Source: Acidocella sp. (GTDB lineage Bacteria; Pseudomonadota; Alphaproteobacteria; Acetobacterales; Acetobacteraceae). From it: a DNA stretch of 52,178 nucleotides. Shown one piece after another: positions 1 to 6,510 of the stretch. Both the position numbers and the translations under genes were made by a program. Under the pieces are notes generated by a model. It saw only the letters and a program-made list of their open reading frames with translations. It was not told where the DNA came from and did not search any database. Positions within the stretch are counted from its first letter, which is position 1. Each line of letters starts with the position of its first letter. The stretch covers positions 1-52,178 of the forward strand of contig DAIDJU010000174.1 in NCBI GenBank assembly GCA_027451225.1, written 5' to 3'.

Positions 1-1319
1 TCGGTGAGCCCCTGGGTGTACTGGTCCTCGGCCAGATTGAGCGCGGTCTGCGCCTGCTTCACGTCCTCGTTCAGCTCATCCAGCGTGGCGTGTTCCTGCT
101 CGTAATTGGTCAGCGCCGTGTTCACCTGGGTGAAGGCCACCAGCACCGTCTTGGCGAAGCCCACCGCGGCCTCGCGCTCCTGCTCCTTGCGCAAGGCGAG
201 CTGGCCCTTGAGCCGCCCGCCCTCGAACAGCGGCAGGCTGATATTCGGGCCGAATCCGTAGGTCAGCGCCTTCCACTCGCCCAGATCCTTGAACTGCATG
301 GCCTGGAGGGAGGCGGCGCCGGAGAGGGTGACATCGGGGAAGAACTGCGCCTTGGCCACGCCGATCTCGGCGGTGGCGGCGTGCAGGTTCTGCACCGCCT
401 CGCGCACATCCGGCCGGCGCTCCAGCAGGGTGGAGGGCAGCCCCACCGGCACCACGGGCGGGGTGAGCGGGATAGGCTGGGTCGCCACCAATTCGGGCGG
501 CAGGCCAGCCGGCGTCTGCCCCAGCAGCAGCCCGATCTGCCCGATCAGCGCGTCGCGCTGGGCGATCAGCGTCGGGATCTGGGAGGCGATGGAGGCCTGG
601 GCCGCCTTGGCGTCGGCGACATCGAGATCCGTGGTCAGACCGGCCTGCTGGCGTTCCACCGTCAGGTTCACAAGCTTATTGGCGGTATCCAGGTTCTTCT
701 GGGTGATGCCGAGAACGGCCTCGGTCTCGCGCAGCTGGATATAGTTGCTGGCCACCTGCGCCTCGACATTCAGCAGCGCGCCGCGGCGAGCTTCCTCCGA
801 GGCGCGGGCCTGCGCGATGGCGGTTTCCACCGCACGGCGGTTCATGCCGAACAGGTCGAGGTCGTACTGCGCCTGCAGCCCGTACTGGTAGAGGTCATAA
901 GGCTGAATGACCGCCGGAAAGATTGGGCTGAACAGGCCCATGGGGCTGTATCTGCTCACCTTGTTGCGTGCGTAGGAGGCGTCGGCGTTCAAATTCGGGT
1001 ACAGCGCCGCACCCTGGATCTTCGCCTGAGACTCGGCCTCCAGCAGGCGTTCATCCGCGATCTTCAGATCCAGATTCTGCTCGACCGCATTGGCTTCCAA
1101 CTGTGTCAGCGTCGGGTCGCTGAAGCTCTTCCACCATTGCGGGTCCACCGCATCGCCCGAGACATAAGGATGGCCCGAACTAGGCCCTTCATGGGTATAA
1201 GCCCCTGGGATGGACGCATGCGGCGCCTGGAAGTTCGGCCCCACCATGCAGCCGGACAGGGCCAGAGACAGGCTAACAGTGGCCATTAATTGCAGGCGGC
1301 GCGTGGCGGCGGAAGACAC
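1..1319 (-). CDS. Outer-membrane efflux lipoprotein, NodT/TolC family (3' end off window)
   Basis: Outer-membrane channel of a tripartite RND-type pump. About 439 residues are visible and the C-terminus runs off the left edge. I chose the GTG at 1317-1319. It is preceded by GGAG at a 9-nt spacing, and it adds a basic n-region (ATRRLQL) before a hydrophobic stretch ending in the lipobox LSGC. The internal ATG at 1284-1286 would leave almost no n-region. After the lipobox comes the family-typical MVGPNFQAP, then two TolC-like repeats with long Ala/Gln/Leu-rich helices, including the AVEQNLDLKIADERLLEAE and LLERRPDVREAV regions typical of NodT proteins. The pump and adaptor genes are not in the window and may lie beyond position 1. 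Family assignment is firm; substrate is unknown. Confidence 0.93.
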   Translation of the reverse strand, partial: MSSAATRRLQLMATVSLSLALSGCMVGPNFQAPHASIPGAYTHEGPSSGHPYVSGDAVDPQWWKSFSDPTLTQLEANAVEQNLDLKIADERLLEAESQAKIQGAALYPNLNADASYARNKVSRYSPMGLFSPIFPAVIQPYDLYQYGLQAQYDLDLFGMNRRAVETAIAQARASEEARRGALLNVEAQVASNYIQLRETEAVLGITQKNLDTANKLVNLTVERQQAGLTTDLDVADAKAAQASIASQIPTLIAQRDALIGQIGLLLGQTPAGLPPELVATQPIPLTPPVVPVGLPSTLLERRPDVREAVQNLHAATAEIGVAKAQFFPDVTLSGAASLQAMQFKDLGEWKALTYGFGPNISLPLFEGGRLKGQLALRKEQEREAAVGFAKTVLVAFTQVNTALTNYEQEHATLDELNEDVKQAQTALNLAEDQYTQGLT

Positions 1320-1354
1320 TTAGCGAAACTCCGTTCTGTGGCCTTATTCAGCGT

Positions 1355-1375
1355 GGCGTATATGCATAGCACGCC
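1355..1375. promoter_or_regulatory. Inverted repeat in the efflux gene leader
   Basis: GGCGT (1355-1359) and ACGCC (1371-1375) flank the self-complementary core TATGCATA (1361-1368). The dyad lies between the candidate promoter and the efflux start, where a TetR- or MarR-type repressor could bind. The position and symmetry are seen; the role is inferred. Confidence 0.25.
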
Positions 1376-1394
1376 CAACCGGGCCTTAAAGAGG

Positions 1395-1423
1395 CTTAAT
1401 CCAGAGCCCTCCAGAAACGTCAA
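1395..1423 (-). promoter_or_regulatory. Candidate sigma70 promoter of the efflux gene
   Basis: On the minus strand TTGACG (1423-1418) is followed after exactly 17 bp by ATTAAG (1400-1395). The -35 matches the consensus at five of six positions; the -10 is weak, at three of six. A start near 1388 would give a leader of about 70 nt before the GTG at 1319. Confidence 0.35.
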
Positions 1424-1814
1424 GACCATTGCCAGAATGGCACCCAACGCATTGTCGCGGGCCATTTTAATTAACACCCCCGCAGGCGGTTTTTTAGCTG
1501 CCTTATTTTATGCCAGAGCCGGGCAATTTCACGCTTTTGGCCGCATTGAGACATAGCCTTCCGACACCAACAAAAACAACCTTAAGAAGAAAATGTGAGG
1601 GCATGAAGCAAGCTGCCAGATCAACGGCATAATTCCCCGGCCAAATATACTACATCCATATTTTCATATGCTTATCATGTACCGTGTAGACTTCTCCTTA
1701 CGACATGTCAGAGCGAAATATTTTTCAACAACAAGAAATACTGCTTGCATCCGATTCGTTTTTAGTCAGTATTCTCGTTAAAGTTGTATTGCTGAGTTGA
1801 ATAAGGGATATCGC

Positions 1815-2465
1815 ATGGCTGCGCCGACGACTATGGATGCGCTCGTCCGTCATAAACTCCGGTCGTGGCCCCAGCACCCTCCCGGCCTTGCCGACCATGA
1901 CATGGGCGCGCGCGGTTCCTGGATGCGCGCACGGCCCGGCATGGTGGATGATTCCGACCATCCCTACCTGAAACTGCCAGGCAGCAACCGGCTACGCACG
2001 ATCCCGGATGGTCTGTGGCTCTGCTTCGGCGGCACCGAGCGGGACCCGTATGTCGATCTCTTCGCCCTCGAGGCCTGTGGCGGGTTTCAGAACCTGCTGG
2101 ACAAGCGCTCGCGCTTCGCCCCCTCCATGCATTCGCTGCTCGCGGTCTGCCCGCTGGAATGGCTGAACCAGCCGGTCTCACCGGCCAATGGCATGTTGCG
2201 CTGGCGCTATACCGGGCTGCTGCGTGATGAGCCGCGCGGCCCGCTGGTGCTGCCGGTGCGCGATATCCGGGTGATGTACGCCCTGCGCCCGCGCCATTAC
2301 GAGCATTTCGCCGCCACGCAGATCCCGCACGCGCATGAGTTCTTCGCGCCGATCACAGCGCTGATCGGGCCGGAGGGCTGGCAGCACCCGACATTGCGGG
2401 CCTTTATCGCCCGCACATCGCCGCGCGCCAATTTCTGGGAATTCGCCGGCGCCTCAGCCGCCTGA
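1815..2465 (+). CDS. Hypothetical protein, 216 aa
   Basis: I do not recognise a family. The ATG at 1815 follows AAGGG at a good spacing; a TTG at 1797 in the same frame is less likely. The protein is rich in Trp, His, Pro and Arg and has no signal peptide or membrane segment, so it is probably cytoplasmic. Visible features are a central GLWLCFGGTERDPY segment, LEACGGFQNLLDK, and a C-terminal part with several His (RPRHYEHF, IPHAHEFF). It stands alone between an AT-rich intergenic region and a convergent Rrf2 regulator. Codon use with G/C in third positions is like that of its neighbours, which argues for a real gene. Confidence 0.75.
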   Translation: MAAPTTMDALVRHKLRSWPQHPPGLADHDMGARGSWMRARPGMVDDSDHPYLKLPGSNRLRTIPDGLWLCFGGTERDPYVDLFALEACGGFQNLLDKRSRFAPSMHSLLAVCPLEWLNQPVSPANGMLRWRYTGLLRDEPRGPLVLPVRDIRVMYALRPRHYEHFAATQIPHAHEFFAPITALIGPEGWQHPTLRAFIARTSPRANFWEFAGASAA

Positions 2466-2472
2466 GGCGAAA

Positions 2473-2509
2473 GGCGAGTAAACCGCTAGGACGGAGATTT
2501 TACTCCGCC
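2473..2509. terminator. Hairpin between convergent genes
   Basis: GGCGAGTAAA (2473-2482) can pair with TTTACTCCGCC (2499-2509), leaving one bulged base and a 16-nt loop. It sits in the 34-bp gap between the convergent orphan gene and the Rrf2 gene and overlaps the Rrf2 stop codon. There is no clear T-tract, so this is only a candidate bidirectional terminator. Confidence 0.3.
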
Positions 2510-2961
2510 GCGGAAGACGCGGCGGCAAGTGTGGCCGCCACGGCCTTGCCCTCGGCCACCGCCTTGGCCAGCGAGGTACCGTCCAGCTCATTGGCAATGG
2601 CATCGCGCACGCGGCGCATCACGCGGCGGATTTCGCAGGCCTGCTCGTCCTTGCACTCGTCGCAGCGGCGGTAATAGTTCACGCTCACGCAGGCCAGAGG
2701 AGCCAGAGCACCATCCATAATCCGCACAACCTGGCCGAAAGTGATGAGATCGGCTGGTTTGGCCAGGGCATAGCCGCCGCCGCGCCCGCGCCGGGAGCGC
2801 ACGATGCCATTGCGGTTCAGCTCCAGCAGAATCGCCTCAAGGAACTTCTTGGGCAGATTTTCGCGCTCGGCGATCTCGCTCACCAGCAGCAGGTTGTCGC
2901 TGTTTTCCTTCGCCAGCACCATTAGCGCCTGCAAGGCGTATTTACATTTTTGCGACAACAT
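2500..2961 (-). CDS. Rrf2-family transcriptional regulator, probable Fe-S sensor
   Basis: DNA-binding repressor of the IscR/NsrR/CymR superfamily, 153 aa. The ATG at 2959-2961 follows GAGGAG at a 7-nt spacing; the upstream ATG at 2976 lacks this. The N-terminus (MLSQKCKYALQALMVLA) is the family's first helix. The winged helix with the recognition segment (ENLPKKFLEAILLELNRNGIVRSRRGRGGGYAL) covers about residues 35-68. Four cysteines at about 91, 100, 103 and 109 are placed where Fe-S-binding members carry their ligands, but the spacing is not that of E. coli IscR. No isc/suf or cysteine genes are adjacent, so the signal is unknown. Two dyads upstream may be its own operators. Confidence 0.93.
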   Translation of the reverse strand: MLSQKCKYALQALMVLAKENSDNLLLVSEIAERENLPKKFLEAILLELNRNGIVRSRRGRGGGYALAKPADLITFGQVVRIMDGALAPLACVSVNYYRRCDECKDEQACEIRRVMRRVRDAIANELDGTSLAKAVAEGKAVAATLAAASSAAE

Positions 2962-3012
2962 AATTCTGCTCCTCAACCCAGCCAGCTTATCATCATTTAT
3001 CTACAACACGGC

Positions 3013-3026
3013 TTTCCGATAGGAAA
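3013..3026. promoter_or_regulatory. Candidate operator 1 (TTTCC-N4-GGAAA)
   Basis: A perfect dyad, TTTCC GATA GGAAA, 52 bp upstream of the Rrf2 start codon, where it would overlap or flank the -35 region. A second dyad with the same architecture lies at 3054-3067. Autoregulation by the Rrf2 protein is inferred. Confidence 0.4.
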
Positions 3027-3053
3027 TACTTACCCGCGCATGATGATATGGCT

Positions 3054-3067
3054 ATTCCCTACGGAAT
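3054..3067. promoter_or_regulatory. Candidate operator 2 (ATTCC-N4-GGAAT)
   Basis: A perfect dyad, ATTCC CTAC GGAAT, with its centre 41 bp (close to four helical turns) from that of the dyad at 3013-3026. It shares the TTCC-N4-GGAA core. A looser TTTC-TAG-GAAA follows at 3067-3077. Confidence 0.4.
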
Positions 3068-3083
3068 TTCTAGGAAAAACAGA

Positions 3084-4661
3084 TCAGACCGCGCCCGAAA
3101 TGCTCAAACCCACCGCCTCGGCGACCTTGATGCCATCCACCCCGGCGGAAAGAATACCACCCGCATAGCCAGCGCCCTCACCCGCCGGGTACAGCCCACG
3201 CACGTTGAGAGAGCAGAAATCCTTGCCGCGCGTGATGCGCACGGGGGATGAGGTGCGGGTTTCCACGCCGGTCAGCACGGCGTCCGGGCGGTCGAAGCCC
3301 TTAATCTGCTGGCCAAAGGCGGGCAGCGCCTCGCGTATGGCGGCAATGGCGTAATCGGGCAGCGTGGGGGCAAGATCGGTGAGGTGCACCCCCGGCTTGT
3401 AGCTCGGCAGCACATCGCCAAAATCGCGCGAGGCGCGCCCGGCGATGAAATCCCCCACCAACTGGCCCGGCGCCTTATAGGCCCCGCCACCGGCGACGAA
3501 GGCCGCGCTCTCCCACCGGCGCTGGAACTCCATCCCGGCCAGCACGTCGCCCGGATAATCCTCCGGGTTGATACCGACCACGATGCCCGCATTGGCGTTG
3601 CGCTCGGCGCGGGAATACTGGCTCATGCCGTTGGTCACCACCCGCTCCGGCTCCGAGGTGGCGGCCACCACCGTGCCGCCCGGGCACATGCAGAACGAGT
3701 ACACCGAGCGGCCATTCTTGGCGTGGTGCACCAGTTTGTAATCCGCGGCGCCCAGAATTGGATGCCCAGCGCTTGAGCCGAAGCGATGCCGGTCGATCAT
3801 GGATTGCGGATGCTCGACGCGGAAGCCGATGGAGAACGGCTTGGCCTCCATGAACACGCCGCGCTCGTGCAGCTTGGCGAAGGTGTCGCGCGCCGAATGG
3901 CCGATGGCCAGCACCACATGATCCGTTTCGATCCACTCGCCCGAAGCCAGCGCCACGCCGCGCATCTGGCCATCCTGGATGTCGAAATCCACCACCTTCT
4001 CGCCGAAGCGGTACTCGCCGCCCAGGGCCTCCACCTTGGCGCGGATGCTCTCGACCATGCTCACCAGCCGGAACGTGCCGATATGCGGCTTGGCAACGTA
4101 GAGGATCTCCTCCGGCGCGCCCGCAGCCACGAACTCGGTGAGCACCTTGCGGCCCAAATGGCGCGGGTCCTTGATCTGCGAGTAGAGCTTGCCGTCGGAG
4201 AACGTGCCTGCCCCACCCTCGCCGAACTGCACGTTCGACTCCGGGTTCAGCTCGCCGCGCCGCCATAGGCCCCATGTGTCCTTGGTGCGCTCCCGCACCA
4301 CCTTGCCGCGCTCCAGGATGATCGGGCAGAACCCCATCTCGGCCAGGATGAGGGCGGCGAAGATGCCGCACGGTCCGGTGCCGATGACCACGGGGCGCTT
4401 AACCGGCTTCTGCTTGGCGTGGGCGACGAATTTGTACGAAACATCGGGGCTCGGCTCACCAGCGGTCACGTCCACGGCCAGCTCGGCGTCGATGGTATAG
4501 ACCAGCTTGATGTCGCTCTTGCGCCGTGCATCCCAGGCGCGGCGGAACACGTTGTAGGAGAGCAGCGCCGCCTCCGGCACGCCGAACCCGGCGGCGATGG
4601 CGGCGCTCAGCTCAGCCTCGGTATGGTTAAGCGGCAAGCGAAGTTCGGTCAGGCGGCGCAT
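3084..4661 (-). CDS. FAD-dependent dehydrogenase, COG2509 type
   Basis: Predicted cytosolic NAD(P)/FAD-dependent oxidoreductase of 525 aa with unknown substrate. A short N-terminal domain (residues 1-85) precedes the dinucleotide-binding motif GTGPCG at 94-99 in the context VVIGTGPCGIFAALILAEMG. The conserved block FGEGGAGTFSDGKL follows further on, and the C-terminus carries the flavin-binding end (GLYPAGEGAGYAGGI). Length and order fit the uncharacterised FAD-utilising dehydrogenase family found across bacteria. It is divergent from the glycosyltransferase that starts 59 bp away. Family is firm; function is not known. Confidence 0.92.
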   Translation of the reverse strand: MRRLTELRLPLNHTEAELSAAIAAGFGVPEAALLSYNVFRRAWDARRKSDIKLVYTIDAELAVDVTAGEPSPDVSYKFVAHAKQKPVKRPVVIGTGPCGIFAALILAEMGFCPIILERGKVVRERTKDTWGLWRRGELNPESNVQFGEGGAGTFSDGKLYSQIKDPRHLGRKVLTEFVAAGAPEEILYVAKPHIGTFRLVSMVESIRAKVEALGGEYRFGEKVVDFDIQDGQMRGVALASGEWIETDHVVLAIGHSARDTFAKLHERGVFMEAKPFSIGFRVEHPQSMIDRHRFGSSAGHPILGAADYKLVHHAKNGRSVYSFCMCPGGTVVAATSEPERVVTNGMSQYSRAERNANAGIVVGINPEDYPGDVLAGMEFQRRWESAAFVAGGGAYKAPGQLVGDFIAGRASRDFGDVLPSYKPGVHLTDLAPTLPDYAIAAIREALPAFGQQIKGFDRPDAVLTGVETRTSSPVRITRGKDFCSLNVRGLYPAGEGAGYAGGILSAGVDGIKVAEAVGLSISGAV

Positions 4662-4720
4662 TGGGTCAGACTCAGAAAATCCATTATGCAGGCTCTACAA
4701 CCGGAGAGCCCTGCAAGCCA

Positions 4721-6364
4721 ATGTCCCTCGTCATCGATCTGCGCTGCCTGCAGGATGAGACCTACCAAAAACGCGATATCGGCCAGCATGCGCTGAACCT
4801 GCTGCGCCACGCGCCTGAGCCGGTAACCGGGATTATAGACCCGGCCCTGCCGCCCTTGCCCAAGGACATAGCGGCGTTGACGGCGGAACTCTCGCCCCAT
4901 GCCTACATCCCCGGCGCAAGGCTGTTCCTCAACCCCTGTCCCTTCGGCCCCAATCAGGCGGCGCTCTCCAGGCTGCTTACCGCCCCCGGCGTGACCAAGG
5001 CGGCCTGCGTTTACGACTTCACGCCCTTCGACGACCAAGCCGCGCACCTAACGGACAGCGCCGCCCGGCTGGACTACTTCACCGCCATGGCATGGCTGAA
5101 GCGCTATAACATGCTGCTGCCTATCTCCGCCGCCACCGAAACCCGGCAGCGTCAGCTCTTCGGCAATCGCCCCTCGACGGTAACGGGCATGGCGCAATCC
5201 GGGCAGTGGCAGGCGGCTTCAGGAGAGAAGGTGGCGGCCAAGGCCTATGCCGCGCTGCTGCCCAAGCCCGCATTGGCACGGGGGGCCAAGCCGCGCATCG
5301 CCATGCTCACCCCCATGCCGCCCGAGAAAACCGGCATCGCCAAATATTCCGCCGCCTGCATCACCGAGCTTGCCAAGCTGGCGGAGCTGGAGGTGTTTTC
5401 GGGGAGCGCCGTCAGCACCCTGCCCTATGCCGATGGCAAATACGACGCCGTGCTGAGCGTGATCGGCAACTCGCCCCTGCATGAGAGGATTTACGACAAT
5501 ACATTGCGCTGGGGCAGCGCCGCCCTGTGCCACGACGCCCGGCTGATGGGGCTGCTCCACCCCCGCGCCGCCGCCCTGGCCAGCGCCGAGCTGAAACGCG
5601 AGGTGACTGAGCAGGAGATCGGCACATGGACCGCCGATGAATCCAGGCGCGAAGCCTGCTTCCTGGGCGAGTTGGCGGCGGCGGCACGGCCGCTGATCTT
5701 CCACACCCGCCATAGCGTGGCGCTGGTGCGGGAGCGGTTCGGCATTACGGCGCGATACCTGCCCTTTGCCATGCAACGCCAGTTTTCCCCCATGGACAAA
5801 CGCGCCGCCCGCGCCGCGCTGGGCATTCCGCCGGAGCAGAAACTCGTTGTCAGCTTCGGCTTCCTTACGCCGGGCAAGGGTATTCCAGAAGCCCTGGCGG
5901 CGCTGCTGCCGCTAAAGGGGCGCATGGATATAAAACTGGTCTTCGCTGGCGAGGACGCCGCACCTGACGCAAATTTCGAGCTGTTGGCGAGGGAGCTGGG
6001 CGTCGATGACGCTGTACGCATCGGCACCGGTTTTGTGCCGGAGGCGCAATATCGCCTCTGGCTTGCCGCCGCCGATGCCGGGCTGCAACTGCGCGCGGGT
6101 CAGCCTGGCAATATATCCGCCGCGTTGCAGGATTGCATCGGCGCCGGGCTGCCGACGGTCGCCTCCGCCGACCTTGCCGAGAATCTCTCAGCCCCCGCCT
6201 ATGTGAAGCGCGTTGCCGACGTACCTAACCCGGCTGAAATCGCCACGGCGCTGGAGGAGGTGCTCACTCCCCCGGCCAACACCGAGGACCAATGCCGCGC
6301 CTATTCAGCCGCGCACTCCATGACGGTTTACGCGGCCAAACTGCTGGAGCTGCTCGTGCCCTGA
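4721..6364 (+). CDS. Glycosyltransferase, GT4-like
   Basis: Probable cytoplasmic sugar transferase of 547 aa for a surface polysaccharide. The sequence MSLVIDLRCLQDE at 4721 is the natural beginning of the fold; an in-frame ATG at 4661 would run back into the divergent gene. The N-terminal half (about residues 1-190) looks like a family-specific domain. The typical GT-B halves follow, with PMPPEKTGIAKYSA at about 205-220 and the C-terminal donor-binding part VVSFGFLTPGKGIPEALAAL at about 390. The usual E-x7-E motif is not obvious. There is no signal peptide or membrane span. No other sugar genes lie beside it, so the acceptor is unknown. Confidence 0.85.
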   Translation: MSLVIDLRCLQDETYQKRDIGQHALNLLRHAPEPVTGIIDPALPPLPKDIAALTAELSPHAYIPGARLFLNPCPFGPNQAALSRLLTAPGVTKAACVYDFTPFDDQAAHLTDSAARLDYFTAMAWLKRYNMLLPISAATETRQRQLFGNRPSTVTGMAQSGQWQAASGEKVAAKAYAALLPKPALARGAKPRIAMLTPMPPEKTGIAKYSAACITELAKLAELEVFSGSAVSTLPYADGKYDAVLSVIGNSPLHERIYDNTLRWGSAALCHDARLMGLLHPRAAALASAELKREVTEQEIGTWTADESRREACFLGELAAAARPLIFHTRHSVALVRERFGITARYLPFAMQRQFSPMDKRAARAALGIPPEQKLVVSFGFLTPGKGIPEALAALLPLKGRMDIKLVFAGEDAAPDANFELLARELGVDDAVRIGTGFVPEAQYRLWLAAADAGLQLRAGQPGNISAALQDCIGAGLPTVASADLAENLSAPAYVKRVADVPNPAEIATALEEVLTPPANTEDQCRAYSAAHSMTVYAAKLLELLVP

Positions 6365-6510
6365 GGCTCCTCCCGCACCAGCGCGACGGTGAGCAGCACG
6401 GCTTCGAGCTGCCTGTCGCGCTGCGCGAGTTCGGTTCGCAGCTCCGCCAACTCCCCCAGCACCTCGGCCATCATCAACCGGCGTAGCCGGCGGAACAGCC
6501 TTTTAAGCAC
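6328..6510 (-). CDS. Small coiled-coil protein, 60 aa, coupled to the transglutaminase gene
   Basis: The GTG at 6508-6510 overlaps the stop of the transglutaminase gene (GTGCTTAA). It has no Shine-Dalgarno of its own, which suggests translational coupling. The product starts with a basic amphipathic stretch (LKRLFRRLRRLMM) and continues as a heptad-like helix rich in Leu and Glu (ELAELRTELAQRDRQLEAVLL), ending in a Ser-rich tail. Third codon positions are strongly G/C although no other gene uses this stretch, which supports real coding. Its last 37 bp overlap the end of the convergent glycosyltransferase. I know no family for it; a role with the upstream enzyme is inferred. Confidence 0.5.
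   Translation of the reverse strand: MLKRLFRRLRRLMMAEVLGELAELRTELAQRDRQLEAVLLTVALVREEPQGTSSSSSLAA

Larger units (their letters stand above)
1320..1814. other. Intergenic region, AT-rich in its right half
   Basis: About 495 bp between the divergent efflux gene and the orphan gene at 1815. Apart from the candidate promoter and dyad near the efflux gene I recognise nothing. The half from about 1570 to 1790 is clearly AT-richer than the rest of the window and rich in short palindromes such as CATATG and ACATGT. I see no tRNA, no credible ORF with a ribosome binding site, and no terminator with a solid stem. Confidence 0.5.

Noticed and set aside
1483-1496. CCCGCAGGCGG followed by TTTTTT, terminator-like
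   Set aside because: The possible stem is only four base pairs with a two-base loop, and no rightward gene lies upstream to be terminated.
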